The notes under the pieces are model-generated. The model did no database searches. It saw nothing but the letters and a program-made list of their open reading frames with translations, and was not told the DNA's origin. A program made the position numbers and the translations under genes. From contig SXOX01000088.1 of assembly GCA_005776585.1 (NCBI GenBank), positions 62,001 through 126,000 on the forward strand: a stretch of DNA of 64,000 nt, read 5' to 3'. Below are positions 35,914 through 45,546 of this stretch, piece by piece. The DNA is from Pseudomonadota bacterium. Its GTDB lineage: Bacteria; Myxococcota_A; UBA9042; GCA-2863065. Numbering within the stretch: position 1 is the first letter of the stretch; each line of letters starts with the position of its first letter.

Positions 35914-37009
35914 CGCGCGCGACGGCGTCCTCGGGCGTGGACCCGACGGCGGAGAGGTGCCCCATCTTGCGACCGGACCGGGCGACACGCTTGCCGTACA
36001 GATGAAGGCGAATACCAGGAAGCGCAAGCGCGCGGTCAAACGCTGGCGTGTGGGCCCACAGGTCGCCGAGCAGGTTGACGATGGCAGCAGGCGTGTGCAC
36101 GGCCGCGCTGCCCAGCGGCAGATCGCACACTGCGCGGACGTGCTGCTCGAACTGACTGGTGTAGGCGCCGACCTCGGTCATGTGGAAGCTGTTGTGCGGG
36201 CGCGGCGCGAGCTCATTGACCAGCAGCGTGCCACCAACCAGGAAGAGCTCGATGACCAGGAGCCCCTCGATGGCCAGCGCGCTCGCGATGGCGCGACCCA
36301 GCTCCTGCGCCTGTTGGGCGAGGGCCGGCGCGATGGGCGCGGGCAGGACCGACCACGTCAGGATGCGATTGTCGTGGTGGTTGAAGGCGGGCGGGTAGAC
36401 GGCCACCTCACCGCTGGGACGGCGCGCGACGAGCACTGACAGCTCCCCGTCGAGCGGCAAGGCAGTCTCGAGCACGCAGGGGCGGTGACCGAGCGACGCA
36501 AAGGCCGCGGGGAGCGCGTCGGCGGAGCGTACCCGCACCTGCGACCGCCCGTCGTAGCCGCCCTGACAGGACTTGACGAACAGCTCCGAGCCGAGGTCCG
36601 CCGCGGCAGGCGCCAACTCAGTGGCGTGGGACACGACCCGAAAGGGACCGGTCGGGAAGCCGTGCTGCGCGAGCCAGCGGCGTTGGACGCCGCGGTCCTG
36701 CACGATGCCGAGCACGTCACCATTGGGCCGAACGGGCGCGTGCCGGGAGGCGGCTTCGAGCGCAGGCAGCGCGATGCTCTCGATCTCGAGGGACACGACG
36801 TCACTCGCGGCCCCGAGCGCGGCGCCGGCGGTGGCGTCGTCGAAGGCGGCGGTAAGCGTGCGATCGACGACGAAGCGCGCGGCGCACGAGGGGTCCGGAT
36901 CCAGCGCGACGATGTGATAGCCCAGCCCACGTGCGGCCATGGCCGTCATGCGGCCGAGCTGACCGCCGCCGAAGAGGCCGATCGTGCTGCCGGGGAGGAT
37001 CGGGCTCAT
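35831..37009 (-). CDS. purK: N5-carboxyaminoimidazole ribonucleotide synthase PurK
   Basis: This 392-residue ATP-grasp enzyme starts [33 protein letters not shown], the PurK N-terminus. It contains [17 protein letters not shown] and the C-terminal [36 protein letters not shown]. It converts AIR, bicarbonate and ATP to N5-CAIR in purine synthesis. The ATG at 37009 overlaps the stop of purE by 4 bp, so the pair is translationally coupled. The last 25 residues are a Pro/Ala-rich extension that overlaps the convergent small gene. Confidence 0.93.
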   Translation of the reverse strand: MSPILPGSTIGLFGGGQLGRMTAMAARGLGYHIVALDPDPSCAARFVVDRTLTAAFDDATAGAALGAASDVVSLEIESIALPALEAASRHAPVRPNGDVLGIVQDRGVQRRWLAQHGFPTGPFRVVSHATELAPAAADLGSELFVKSCQGGYDGRSQVRVRSADALPAAFASLGHRPCVLETALPLDGELSVLVARRPSGEVAVYPPAFNHHDNRILTWSVLPAPIAPALAQQAQELGRAIASALAIEGLLVIELFLVGGTLLVNELAPRPHNSFHMTEVGAYTSQFEQHVRAVCDLPLGSAAVHTPAAIVNLLGDLWAHTPAFDRALALPGIRLHLYGKRVARSGRKMGHLSAVGSTPEDAVARVMAGHAALQASSPIAPDATGPGPRAST

Positions 37010-37509
37010 TGGGGCGACGCGTTCTGGAGGACGTGCGCCGTGCGCTCGGCGCGCCACGCCCGCAGGCGTTCTCTCACCTCGGGTCGCGCGGTGGCGACGA
37101 TCTGCACCGCGAGCAGGCCGGCGTTGGCCGCGCCCGCGGGACCGACGGCGAGGGTCCCGACCGGGACGCCCTTGGGCATCTGGACGATGGACAAGAGCGC
37201 GTCGAGGCCGTTGAGCGCCGTGGCGACCACGGGCACGCCGAGCACGGGCAGCAGCGTCTTGGCTGCGACCATGCCGGGCAGATGCGCTGCGCCGCCCGCG
37301 CCCGCGATGATGCAAAGCAGCCCACGGGCCTCGGCGGTGGCCGCGTACTCGAACATGGCGTCGGGCGTGCGGTGCGCCGAGACGATGCGCACCTCGTGAG
37401 GCACCGACAGCACCTCCAAGATGGTGACGGCCTCGCGCAGCGTGGCGAAGTCGCTCTGGCTGCCCATGATGACCCCGACGAGGGGGCTGGCGTGTGCGTC
37501 AGACGCCAT
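37006..37509 (-). CDS. purE: N5-carboxyaminoimidazole ribonucleotide mutase PurE
   Basis: This 167-residue protein has the PurE signature: [18 protein letters not shown] at the N-terminus, [17 protein letters not shown] with the active-site [22 protein letters not shown], and [31 protein letters not shown]. It moves the carboxylate of N5-CAIR to give CAIR. The ATG lies within the last codons of ribBA (11-bp overlap), and its stop overlaps the purK start. Order ribBA-purE-purK suggests one operon linking riboflavin (from GTP) and purine synthesis. Confidence 0.95.
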   Translation of the reverse strand: MASDAHASPLVGVIMGSQSDFATLREAVTILEVLSVPHEVRIVSAHRTPDAMFEYAATAEARGLLCIIAGAGGAAHLPGMVAAKTLLPVLGVPVVATALNGLDALLSIVQMPKGVPVGTLAVGPAGAANAGLLAVQIVATARPEVRERLRAWRAERTAHVLQNASPQ

Positions 37510-38740
37510 CGAGGAGGTGTCCGAGCTTGTGCTTCTTGGCCTGGAGGTAGCGCGTGTTCTCCGGCACCGGCGTGGTCTGGAGCGCCTCGCGACCCTCGAC
37601 CTGGATGCCGAAGGCGGCGAGCCCCGAGACCTTGCGCGGGTTATTGGTAAGGATGCGCACGCGGTGCACGCCCGCCTGGGTGAGGATCTGCGCGCCGATG
37701 CCGTAGTCGCGCGCGTCCGCCTTGAAGCCGAGCTCTTCGTTGGCCTCTACGGTGTCCCGTCCGCGATCCTGAAGCGCGTAGGCGCGCAACTTGGAGACGA
37801 GGCCAATGCCGCGCCCCTCCTGTCGCAGGTAGAGCAAGGCGCCGTTGGGCTCGGCCAGGATGCGCGCCATTGCGGCGTCGAGCTGAGGTCCGCAGTCGCA
37901 GCGCAGGCTATGGAACACGTCGCCGGTGAGGCACTGCGAGTGTAGCCGCACGAGCGGCGCAGGCTGGTCGGCGGGCGGCGCGAGCGTGCCGTGCTGGAGC
38001 AACAGGTGCTGCTCGCCGTCCAGCAGGTTCTCCCAGACGGTGACGTCCAGGTCTCCAAAGCGGGTTGGGACGCGGCCCGACTCCAAGCGCCGCACGTGGC
38101 ACTCGCGCGCCATGCGGTGGCGCACGAGCGCGGAGGTGGGGATGAGTGGAGCGCCGAGCCGAGTGGCCAGTGCGTCGAGCTCGGAGGCGGTCGCGACCTC
38201 GCCATCGGGTCCGAGGACCTCGGCGAAGACAGCGGCGCCCGACGCGACGCCCGCAAGCCGCGTGAGGTCGCACGCGGCCTCGGCAAAACCAGCGTTGGCG
38301 AGGACGCCGCCCGGGTGGACTCGGATGGGGAAGATGTGGCCCGGGCTGACCAGATCCGCCAACGTGGCGGTCGGGTCGATGAGGACGGCCACCGTGCGGG
38401 CGCGGTCCGCCGTGCTGATGCCCGTGGACACGCCCTCGGCCGCCTCGACCGAGACCGTGAACGCGACCGCGTCGGGGTCGCTCCGCGGCAGCAGACCGAT
38501 GCCGAGCACGTCGAGCCGGGCACCCGACAAGCCGACGCACACCACGCCACGCGCCTCGGAGGCGAGGACGTTGACGGCGTCTGCCGACGTGGCCTCCGCG
38601 GCGACGGCGAGCGCGCCGCGGGGAGGGTCGACGCGATCATCGGCGAGCACGACGAAGCGGCCCGCGGCCATCGCGCGCAGGGCGGCCTCGAGCTCCGTCG
38701 CGTCGGGCACTGGAGCGACCGTGGAGGTGCTGGAGCTCAC
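37499..38740 (-). CDS. ribBA: RibBA: active GTP cyclohydrolase II fused to a degenerate DHBP synthase domain
   Basis: This 413-residue protein has the two-domain RibBA layout. The C-terminal GTP cyclohydrolase II half is intact: zinc cysteines in [17 protein letters not shown] (about residues 270-290), [10 protein letters not shown], and [11 protein letters not shown]. The N-terminal 3,4-dihydroxy-2-butanone-4-phosphate synthase half keeps the fold (RPGHIFPIR-like [16 protein letters not shown], and TGIS) but has lost catalytic residues. The DDxDRENEGD acidic loop reads [10 protein letters not shown], and the GHTEA motif reads GFAEA. It should make the pyrimidine branch of riboflavin but not the four-carbon unit, so a separate RibB is expected elsewhere. 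The GTG start is at 38740; it is followed by purE and preceded by ssb on the same strand. Confidence 0.88.
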   Translation of the reverse strand: MSSSTSTVAPVPDATELEAALRAMAAGRFVVLADDRVDPPRGALAVAAEATSADAVNVLASEARGVVCVGLSGARLDVLGIGLLPRSDPDAVAFTVSVEAAEGVSTGISTADRARTVAVLIDPTATLADLVSPGHIFPIRVHPGGVLANAGFAEAACDLTRLAGVASGAAVFAEVLGPDGEVATASELDALATRLGAPLIPTSALVRHRMARECHVRRLESGRVPTRFGDLDVTVWENLLDGEQHLLLQHGTLAPPADQPAPLVRLHSQCLTGDVFHSLRCDCGPQLDAAMARILAEPNGALLYLRQEGRGIGLVSKLRAYALQDRGRDTVEANEELGFKADARDYGIGAQILTQAGVHRVRILTNNPRKVSGLAAFGIQVEGREALQTTPVPENTRYLQAKKHKLGHLLDGV

Positions 38741-38755
38741 GTGAGCGTGGCGCGG

Positions 38756-39310
38756 CTAGAAGGGGATGTCGTCGTCGTTGAAGCTGCCACCCGGCGGACC
38801 TGGGGGCGGACCCGACGAGGGACCCGAAGGACCGCCACGCCCACCACCCATGTCGCCGCGGCCGCTGGGACCGGGACCGCCGCCTTGGCCACCACTGTAG
38901 CCGCCACCGGGGCCGCCACCGGGGCCGCCACCGGGGCCGCCACCCATGCCGTCCGCCTCTCCGCGCGCCTGGCCCTGGCCTTGGCCGGAGCCCAAGAACA
39001 TCACGCGATCGGCGCGAATCTCGGTGGTGAACCGGCGGTTGCCCTCCTTGTCCTGCCACTCCTTCGTCTGGAGGCTGCCCTCGACGTAGACCTGGCGGCC
39101 CTTGCGCAGGTACTCCTTGCAGTTCTCCGCGGTGCGCCCCCACACGACGACGCGGTGCCACTCCGTCCGCTCCTGCTTCTGGCCGGCCTTGTCCGTCCAT
39201 TGCTCGTCGGTGGCGACGCTGAGGTTGCCGACCGCCATGCCCGAGCCCGTGTAGCGCACCTCGGGGTCCTGCCCCAGTCGTCCGATGATGATGACCTTGT
39301 TGACCGACAC
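38756..39310 (-). CDS. ssb: Single-stranded DNA-binding protein SSB
   Basis: This 184-residue protein has an OB fold ([58 protein letters not shown]) in residues 1-110. A glycine/proline/glutamine-rich linker follows, then the conserved acidic tip DDDIPF, which docks partner proteins. The linker holds a run of GGGPGGGP repeats. I chose GTG at 39310, giving VSVNKV at the N-terminus, because GGGGAGG lies 6 nt upstream; an earlier GTG at 39334 would add eight residues. It sits 15 bp upstream of ribBA on the same strand. Confidence 0.95.
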   Translation of the reverse strand: MSVNKVIIIGRLGQDPEVRYTGSGMAVGNLSVATDEQWTDKAGQKQERTEWHRVVVWGRTAENCKEYLRKGRQVYVEGSLQTKEWQDKEGNRRFTTEIRADRVMFLGSGQGQGQARGEADGMGGGPGGGPGGGPGGGYSGGQGGGPGPSGRGDMGGGRGGPSGPSSGPPPGPPGGSFNDDDIPF

Positions 39311-39450
39311 CTGAACCTCCCCGTTCTCAGTCACGCACGTGTTCCGCGTCGAGGGGCGCCCCCCGCGAGCGCGCGCACCCTAGCATGCGCTCGCGCGACG
39401 CAAATACTGAACCTCAGTTTAGGCATCGACTCAAATGGGTCAACGGAAAT

Positions 39451-40644
39451 TTATTGGCGCGGCGCGTCTGAAAGCAGTGCACTGTGAAGTCGGCGCACGA
39501 GCTCCGGTGCCTGCTCGCCGGACAGCCACGCCGTCCACGACAACGGGCCGAGCACCGAGGGGTGGCCAGCAAAGAGGGCCCCGATCACCCGGCGCACGGA
39601 CGCGTACTCGCCGAGGCCGTGCCCAACGACGCTGACGCTCCCGGCCGGATGCTCCGTTCGCGCACCGGCCGCCTCGAGCCGCGCGCGCAGCGGCGCCATC
39701 TCGTGGACATCGTCTGACGAGACCAGCCAGCGTACGGCGGTCGCACTGGCGATGCGATGGCACCACGGGACGTCATCGAGGACGCCCTCGACGTCGGTTG
39801 CGTAGGGCCCCTCTGCGTCCACGCGGAGCAGGCCCGCGCGCGAGGTGATGGCGACCACGGGCGTCGGCGCCGGCGGCAGATCGACGCGCACCTCCGTCCC
39901 GCGATCGGTGGAGGGCGCAAACGTCGAGCGCGCGTACAGCGCCACCCCGTGGCGCCGAGCCCAGGCCACGGCCTCGCGGTGCATCACCTTGGCACCGTTG
40001 CGGGCCAGCTCCTCGAGGGCGTCGTGAGTGACCGCGCCAAGCCGCCGCGCTTCGGGGACAACGCGCGGATCGGCCGTATAGATGCCGTCGACATCTGAAT
40101 AGACCTCGCACGCCTCCGCCCCGAGCGCCGCCGCCAGCGCGACGGCGGTCAGATCGCTCCCGCCCCGCCCGAGGGTCGTGATGTCCCGCCGATAGCTCGT
40201 GCCCTGGAAGCCGGCGACGATGACGACCGAGCCCTTCTCTAGCTCGTCCTGCACGCGATAGGGGCGCACCTCCATGATCTGCGCCCGCGCGTGGCTGTCG
40301 GTGGTCAGGATGCCGCACTGGCTCCCCGTGAGCGACACGGCCGGCTCGCCGAGCGCGTGGACCGCCATCGACAGGAGCGCGGCCGTCGTGCGCTCACCCA
40401 CCGACAGGAGCATGTCGAGCTCTCGCCGCGAGGGCTCCGCCGCGACCTCGCGCGCCAAGCACAGGAGCTGGTCGGTCGTCTTGCCCATCGCGCTGACGAC
40501 GACGACAACGTCCACCCCTGTCCGCTTGCGCGCGACGACCCGCTCGGCGACCTGGCGAATTCGCTCGGGATCGGCCACCGAGGAGCCGCCGTACTTCTGC
40601 ACGATGATGGGACGACGCGAGGATTCGACCGCTGACGCGCTCAT
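39451..40644 (-). CDS. lysC: Aspartate kinase
   Basis: This 397-residue enzyme has [22 protein letters not shown] at the N-terminus, [15 protein letters not shown], and [38 protein letters not shown], the amino-acid kinase signatures of aspartokinase. The C-terminal 140 residues correspond to the paired ACT domains that bind lysine or threonine, but they are diverged and short. It makes aspartyl phosphate for Lys, Thr, Met and cell-wall precursors. The ATG at 40644 follows GGAGG. The 116-bp gap to ssb holds AT-rich sequence and probably the ssb promoter. It diverges from pepA. Confidence 0.9.
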   Translation of the reverse strand: MSASAVESSRRPIIVQKYGGSSVADPERIRQVAERVVARKRTGVDVVVVVSAMGKTTDQLLCLAREVAAEPSRRELDMLLSVGERTTAALLSMAVHALGEPAVSLTGSQCGILTTDSHARAQIMEVRPYRVQDELEKGSVVIVAGFQGTSYRRDITTLGRGGSDLTAVALAAALGAEACEVYSDVDGIYTADPRVVPEARRLGAVTHDALEELARNGAKVMHREAVAWARRHGVALYARSTFAPSTDRGTEVRVDLPPAPTPVVAITSRAGLLRVDAEGPYATDVEGVLDDVPWCHRIASATAVRWLVSSDDVHEMAPLRARLEAAGARTEHPAGSVSVVGHGLGEYASVRRVIGALFAGHPSVLGPLSWTAWLSGEQAPELVRRLHSALLSDAPRQ

Positions 40645-40791
40645 CGCTGCCTCCGTCCGGGCCGGGAGTCATCGGAAGTCACGGCTGCGCAGCCTACTCC
40701 AGCTGCGCGCCCGCCGCATCGTAGTCGGCGTCCAGATTTGCTCCGGCCCGTAAACCGTGGTACCGACCCCCGTTCTTCGGGAGGAGCATTC

Positions 40792-42267
40792 GTGACCCAA
40801 GCATTCGACATCTCTCGCCACTCCGGTTCCGTCCTCGACCTAGCCTGCGACGCGCTCGTGATTGGCTCCGTCATCGGCCACGCGCTCGAGGGCCCGGCCT
40901 CCGAGGTGGACAAGGCCCTTGGAGGCCTGCTCGCCGCCGTCGTCTCGGAGGAGGCCTTCGAGGGCAAGGACGGTCAGCGGGTGCTGGTGCACACGCATGG
41001 GCGCCTGAACGCGAAGCGGGTGGTCCTCGTCGGCCTGGGCAAGAGCGCCGACGACGGCGGCCGGCAGCTGGGCGCGCGTGCGGCGCGACTGGGCCGCGAG
41101 AGCGGCTTCGCCAAGGTCGCAGTCGCCGCGTCGGCGCGCGTCTCCGCGCGGTCGGTCATCGAGGGCGCACGGCTCGGGCACTACACGTACGACAAGTGGC
41201 GCACCACGGAGAGCAAGCCCAGCAAGCTCAAGACGCTCACGCTGTGCATGCCGATCCCCAAGGGCGAGCGTGAGCTGGGCGAGGCGACCGCGAGCGCCAT
41301 CATGTTGGCGCGGGACCTCGTCAATGAGCCGCCCGCCACGATGACGCCGCGAATCCTGGCGGATCAGGCCCGCTGGGTCGCCGAGAGCGGCGGCCTCGAC
41401 GTCACGCTGTTCGACAAAGCGGCGCTCAACGAGAAGGGCATGCGGCTCATCCTGGCCGTCAGCGCGGGCAGCTCCGAGGAGCCGCGCCTCATCCATCTCA
41501 CGTGGCGCCCGCCAAACGTGACCGCGGACACGCCGTCGGTCGCGCTCGTCGGCAAGGGCATCACGTTCGATGCCGGTGGCCTCTGCCTCAAGCCCACGGG
41601 CTCCATCGAGGACATGAAGATGGACATGGGCGGCGCGGCCGCGGTCATCGCGACGATGCAGGCCATCGCCACGCTCAAGCCCGACCTCATCGTCCACGCC
41701 ATCGTGCCGGCCAGTGAGAACCTGCTCGGCAGCGCGGCCTACAAGCTCGGAGACGTCTACCGGAGCTACAACGGCAAGAGCGTCGAGATCATGAACACGG
41801 ACGCGGAGGGCCGTCTCGTCCTGGCCGATGCGCTCGCCTACGCCGTGGAGCAGAAGCCGCGGGAGATCATCGATCTCGCGACGCTGACGGGCGCCATCAC
41901 GATCGCGCTGGGCGACGAGACCGCGGGCGTCTTTGGCAACGACCAGGCGCTCATCCAGGAGATCCTCGCCTGTGGCGCGGAGGCCGGCGAGGCGCTCTGG
42001 CACATGCCACTCGACAGCAAGCTCAAGAAGCAGATCAAGAGCGACGTCGCGGACATGAAGAACGTCGGAAAGCGTACTGGCGGTGCGATCACCGGCGCGC
42101 TCTTCCTCGAGGAGTTCGTCGGCGGGACGAAGTGGGTCCACCTCGACATCGCCGGTCCGGCCTGGTCCACGCGCAACGAGGACACGTGGTCCAAGGGTGG
42201 CACCGGCTTCGGCGTCGCCACGTTGCTCCAGTACCTCTCGCGCGCCGCCGCTCGGCTCAAGGGCTAG
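40792..42267 (+). CDS. pepA: Leucyl aminopeptidase PepA (M17)
   Basis: This 491-residue protein is a cytosolic M17 aminopeptidase. It contains the metal-binding VALVGKGITFDAGGLCLKP (with K and D ligands), KMDMGGAAAVIATM, and the signature NTDAEGRLVLADALAYA, followed by DLATLTGAITIALG. It releases N-terminal amino acids using two divalent metals. The GTG at 40792 is chosen because GGGAGGAG stands 5 nt upstream. Downstream, the symporter gene starts 3 bp after its stop, suggesting coupling of peptide breakdown and amino or dicarboxylic acid transport. Confidence 0.94.
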   Translation: MTQAFDISRHSGSVLDLACDALVIGSVIGHALEGPASEVDKALGGLLAAVVSEEAFEGKDGQRVLVHTHGRLNAKRVVLVGLGKSADDGGRQLGARAARLGRESGFAKVAVAASARVSARSVIEGARLGHYTYDKWRTTESKPSKLKTLTLCMPIPKGERELGEATASAIMLARDLVNEPPATMTPRILADQARWVAESGGLDVTLFDKAALNEKGMRLILAVSAGSSEEPRLIHLTWRPPNVTADTPSVALVGKGITFDAGGLCLKPTGSIEDMKMDMGGAAAVIATMQAIATLKPDLIVHAIVPASENLLGSAAYKLGDVYRSYNGKSVEIMNTDAEGRLVLADALAYAVEQKPREIIDLATLTGAITIALGDETAGVFGNDQALIQEILACGAEAGEALWHMPLDSKLKKQIKSDVADMKNVGKRTGGAITGALFLEEFVGGTKWVHLDIAGPAWSTRNEDTWSKGGTGFGVATLLQYLSRAAARLKG

Positions 42268-42270
42268 CCC

Positions 42271-43539
42271 GTGGCTCCGGCCCGCCCGCTGGCTGTCCTC
42301 TCCGGCCTGGCGGCGGGTGCTCTCCTCGGTGTCATCGCCAACACGACGCTCAGTGGCACGGCCACGCTCGACGGCCTGCTCCGCTACGGCTCGGACCCGA
42401 TCGGCACGATCTTCCTGCGCCTGCTGCTCATGCTCGTCTTGCCGCTCGTGCTGGCGGGTCTCGCGAACGCCATCGCCACCTTCGATCTCAAGGACCTCGG
42501 TCGGCTCGGGCTGCGCGCGCTCGGCTACACAATCGTCGTCTCGGCCATCGCCGTGTTGATTGGCATCACGACCATTCGGGTGCTCGAGCCAGGCGCGGGG
42601 CTCTCGGACGAAGCACGCGCCACGCTCGCCGAGGCGGCCAAGAAGAACGCCGACCGCGTCGCCGAGATGAAGGCCGGCAACAAGAGCGGGGCGGACCTGC
42701 TCGTCACGATGGTGCCCGACAATGTCATCAAGGCGGCAGCGACCGACAACATGCTCGCGGTCATGGTCTTTGCGCTGTTTCTGGGCGTCGGTCTCACGTT
42801 GACGCGCACGGCCGCCTCCGAGCGGCTGCGAGAGTCACTCGAGGGCCTGTTCGACGTCAGCATGCGCCTCGTCGCGCTGGTCCTGAAGCTCGCGCCGTTG
42901 GGCGTCGGCGCGCTCGTGTTCTCAACGACAGCGCGCCTCGGGGTCTCGGTGCTTTCAGCGCTCGCCGGCTACGTCGGGGCCGTGCTGCTCGCGCTGGCCA
43001 TTCACCAGTTCGGCGTCTACTCACTTGCGCTGCGCTGGCTCGGCAAGATGTCGCCCGCGCACTTCTTCCGGTCCGTGCGCCGCGCGATGCTGACGGCCTT
43101 CTCCACAGCCTCGAGCAACGCCACGCTCCCGACCGCAATCGACGTCGCCGAGACCGAGCTGCGCCTGCCGGCGCGCTCGGCCCGCTTCATGTTGACCGTC
43201 GGCTCCGTGATGAACCAGAACGGCACGGCGCTCTTCGAGGGCATGACGGTCCTGTTCCTGGCGCAGCTCTATGGCATAGACTTATCGCTCTCGAGCCAGC
43301 TGACGGTCGTCCTGGTCGCGATCCTCGGCGGCATCGGGACCGCGGGCGTGCCGGCCGGCTCCCTGCCGGTCGTCATCATGCTGCTCGGCATGGTCGGGGT
43401 CCCAGCGGAGGGCGTCGGCATGGTGCTGGGCGTGGACCGGCTGCTCGACATGTGCCGGACGACGCTGAACGTGACCGGCGATCTGGTCGCCGCGGTCGTC
43501 GTCACGCGCGGCGAGCGCGAGGCCATGAGCGCGCCGTAG
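42271..43539 (+). CDS. Dicarboxylate/amino acid:cation symporter (DAACS family)
   Basis: This 422-residue membrane protein shows about eight helices and the family hallmarks. The serine-rich hairpin is FSTASSNATLPTAI (about residues 280-293), the sodium motif is MNQNGTALFEG (in place of NMDGT), and the second hairpin and substrate helix are GTAGVPAGSLPVVIMLL and GVDRLLDMCRTTLNVTGD. The arginine or aspartate that sets glutamate versus dicarboxylate preference cannot be resolved confidently. It would import glutamate, aspartate or C4-dicarboxylates with Na+ or H+. The GTG lies 3 bp after pepA, so the two are likely co-translated. Confidence 0.88.
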   Translation: MAPARPLAVLSGLAAGALLGVIANTTLSGTATLDGLLRYGSDPIGTIFLRLLLMLVLPLVLAGLANAIATFDLKDLGRLGLRALGYTIVVSAIAVLIGITTIRVLEPGAGLSDEARATLAEAAKKNADRVAEMKAGNKSGADLLVTMVPDNVIKAAATDNMLAVMVFALFLGVGLTLTRTAASERLRESLEGLFDVSMRLVALVLKLAPLGVGALVFSTTARLGVSVLSALAGYVGAVLLALAIHQFGVYSLALRWLGKMSPAHFFRSVRRAMLTAFSTASSNATLPTAIDVAETELRLPARSARFMLTVGSVMNQNGTALFEGMTVLFLAQLYGIDLSLSSQLTVVLVAILGGIGTAGVPAGSLPVVIMLLGMVGVPAEGVGMVLGVDRLLDMCRTTLNVTGDLVAAVVVTRGEREAMSAP

Positions 43540-43543
43540 CGGC

Positions 43544-44872
43544 TCAGCTCGCCGCGTACCGGATCAGCAGCGCCGCCTCACGCCCGGCCGAGCGCACTCC
43601 GCCGTCCTTCAGGCGGCGTCGCAACCCGCGTGCGCCGAGGTGGTAGGAGACCGTGAACTGCCGCGCCAGCGCGCGCAGGTCCGGAGCGGAGAGCGGTCCT
43701 GGGAAGTGGTCCGGAAAAGGCTCGCCGCCCTCGCCGAAGACCTCCGCGTGAAACGGCGTCCCGGGATACGGCGTGGCCACCTGGAACGAGGCGTAGGTCG
43801 GGCCGAGGGCCTCGGCGAAGCGCAAGGTCGCGTGCATGTCGGCCAGAGACTCACCGGGGAGGCCCAGCAGGAAGTAGCACAGCGTGCGCATGCCGACCGC
43901 GCGCGCCTCGGCGACCGCGCGACGCACCGCATCGAGGCTCTGCCCCTTGTCGGTGCGCTCGACGATCGCGGGCACACCCGACTCGACGCCGAAGTGGATG
44001 AGCTCGCAGCCCGCCGCGCGCATCACCGTCAGCAGCGCCGCGTCGACCGTGTCCGGCCGCGTCTGACAGGCCCAGCGCAGCGGCAGACCGCTCCGGCGCA
44101 GGGCCTCGCAGAGCGCGGTGACGAGCGTGTGATCGATGGTGAACTCGAGATCCTGGAAGTACGCGGTGCGAAAGCCGGCCGCCCAGGCCGCGCGAATCTC
44201 GACCATCATGCGATCGATGGTCTTCCGTCGGTATTTTTTTCCGTACATTGACAACAAGCAAAACCGGCAACGCCACGGACAGCCCCGGGTCAGCTCGAAG
44301 AGCGCCAGTCGGTCGCCGAGGACCTCATAGCGATAGCGGCGCGCGTCCAGGAGATCGAACGCCGGAAAGGGCAGCGCATCGAGCGACGCGAGCGGCGCGG
44401 GCTCAGCCGTCGTGCAGTGCACGCCATCCCACTGCACGAGCGCGGGCACCTCGCGTTCACCTACCGCCAAGGCGCACATCGCCGCCTCTGGCTCGCCCAC
44501 GACGCCGCGCGAGACCCCGAGCCGGTCGAGCGTCCACTCCGGCCGCGTGGTGACCTGCGCGCCATAGACGACGAGGCGGTCGTGAGGGAGGCGCGCGACG
44601 GTGGTGTCGAGCGCGTCGAAGTCGACATTGGGGCATTGCCACCGGTCGAGCGGCGAGAGCGCCAGCACGACCAGGTCCGCGTCACCCGGCGACGCCCGCA
44701 GCAGCGCGCCCGGCTCCGCACGCTCGTCGATGACCCGCACCGTCCAGCCGCGCTCGCGGAAGGCGCCGGCCACGTGCAGGAGACACAGCGGCGGAAAGCG
44801 GCGATTGTAGCGACGGACGCGCCCGGAGAAGAGCGACCCGAAGCTCGGATTGATGAGCAGGGCGTGCGGCAC
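43544..44872 (-). CDS. B12-binding-type radical SAM protein
   Basis: This 442-residue protein has an N-terminal cobalamin-binding-like Rossmann domain (HALLINPSF, RFPPLCLLHVAGAFRERGWTVRVIDE; residues 1-140). A radical SAM domain follows with the cluster motif CPWRCRFC (about residue 205), LTRGCP and GVESGV (E-x-G). The conserved HxxE-type B12 ligands are not obvious. Substrate unknown; such enzymes methylate or rearrange lipids, hopanoids or natural products. I chose GTG at 44872: TACTGT lies 6 nt upstream and the domain starts immediately, whereas the longer frame begins at a TTG and is shadow-like. It diverges from the GMC oxidoreductase operon. Confidence 0.75.
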   Translation of the reverse strand: MPHALLINPSFGSLFSGRVRRYNRRFPPLCLLHVAGAFRERGWTVRVIDERAEPGALLRASPGDADLVVLALSPLDRWQCPNVDFDALDTTVARLPHDRLVVYGAQVTTRPEWTLDRLGVSRGVVGEPEAAMCALAVGEREVPALVQWDGVHCTTAEPAPLASLDALPFPAFDLLDARRYRYEVLGDRLALFELTRGCPWRCRFCLLSMYGKKYRRKTIDRMMVEIRAAWAAGFRTAYFQDLEFTIDHTLVTALCEALRRSGLPLRWACQTRPDTVDAALLTVMRAAGCELIHFGVESGVPAIVERTDKGQSLDAVRRAVAEARAVGMRTLCYFLLGLPGESLADMHATLRFAEALGPTYASFQVATPYPGTPFHAEVFGEGGEPFPDHFPGPLSAPDLRALARQFTVSYHLGARGLRRRLKDGGVRSAGREAALLIRYAAS

Positions 44873-44878
44873 GAGGCC

Positions 44879-44884
44879 ACAGTA
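44879..44884 (-). promoter_or_regulatory. -10 element before the radical SAM gene
   Basis: TACTGT on the minus strand, 6 nt before the GTG at 44872. The -35 is weak. Confidence 0.35.
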
Positions 44885-44928
44885 GTCGACTTTGGCGGCG
44901 GCGACGAGGCCGCGCCGCTCTCCCGAGG

Positions 44929-44957
44929 TTGTGGCCAAGGGCTGCCCCCGCTATGGT
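44929..44957 (+). promoter_or_regulatory. Sigma-70-type promoter of the GMC oxidoreductase operon
   Basis: TTGTGG, 17-bp spacer and TATGGT, ending 7 nt before the ATG at 44965, so the mRNA is probably leaderless. Confidence 0.5.
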
Positions 44958-44964
44958 CCCGCCG

Positions 44965-45546
44965 ATGGTGTCGTCCCCCGAGTCCCCGCAGCCGACCCGC
45001 GAACGAGCTCCGACCGCCGCGGCCGCGAGCACGCCGGCGCTGCTGCTCGCCGACCGCTGGCCGATGGGGCGCGCGACCGAGCGGGCCTTTCACGCCGTCA
45101 TCGTGGCCCTCTGCCCTCCGGAGCCGGTCGTGCCGGAGCTCGTGCCGCGCATCGACGACCACGTGCGCCGCCTCATGCGGTACATGCCGTGGCCAATGGC
45201 CATCGGGCTCATCGCCGCGTTCTTCCTGCTGGACTGGTCGCCCCTGTGGCGCTTCCAGGCCTTCGGGCGCATCTCGGGGCGCGCCTCGCCCACGGCCGCG
45301 CAGGCCGCGCTGAACGCCGTGGCGCACTCGCGCTTCCTGCTCCAGCGCACGCTGATGATGGCCGCCAAGGGCGCCATTCTGTCGGCGTTCTACGACCTGC
45401 CGGAGATCCAGCGCGCGCTTGGAGTGGACCTCCACGCCCATGCACGGGAGCGCATCGAGCTGCGTCGCCGCCTCTTGGCCGGGGAGCCGACCCACGCCGC
45501 AGACCGCCTCGGCCGTCGCCCGGATCCGCCCGAGATGACGCCATAA
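44965..45546 (+). CDS. Small partner protein of a GMC oxidoreductase
   Basis: This 193-residue protein has a Ser/Pro/Ala-rich N-terminus and a helical core: RATERAFHAVIVALCPPEPVVPELVPRIDDHVRRLMRYMP, then one hydrophobic helix (MAIGLIAAFFLLDW, about residues 85-98), then LLQRTLMMAAKGAILSAFYDLPEIQRALGVD. The pattern, with the gene fused head-to-tail to a GMC enzyme (TAATG, one-base overlap), resembles gluconate 2-dehydrogenase subunit 3-type partners in role. No sequence motif proves it. It may anchor or fold the oxidoreductase. The start is set by the promoter 7 nt upstream. Confidence 0.6.
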   Translation: MVSSPESPQPTRERAPTAAAASTPALLLADRWPMGRATERAFHAVIVALCPPEPVVPELVPRIDDHVRRLMRYMPWPMAIGLIAAFFLLDWSPLWRFQAFGRISGRASPTAAQAALNAVAHSRFLLQRTLMMAAKGAILSAFYDLPEIQRALGVDLHAHARERIELRRRLLAGEPTHAADRLGRRPDPPEMTP

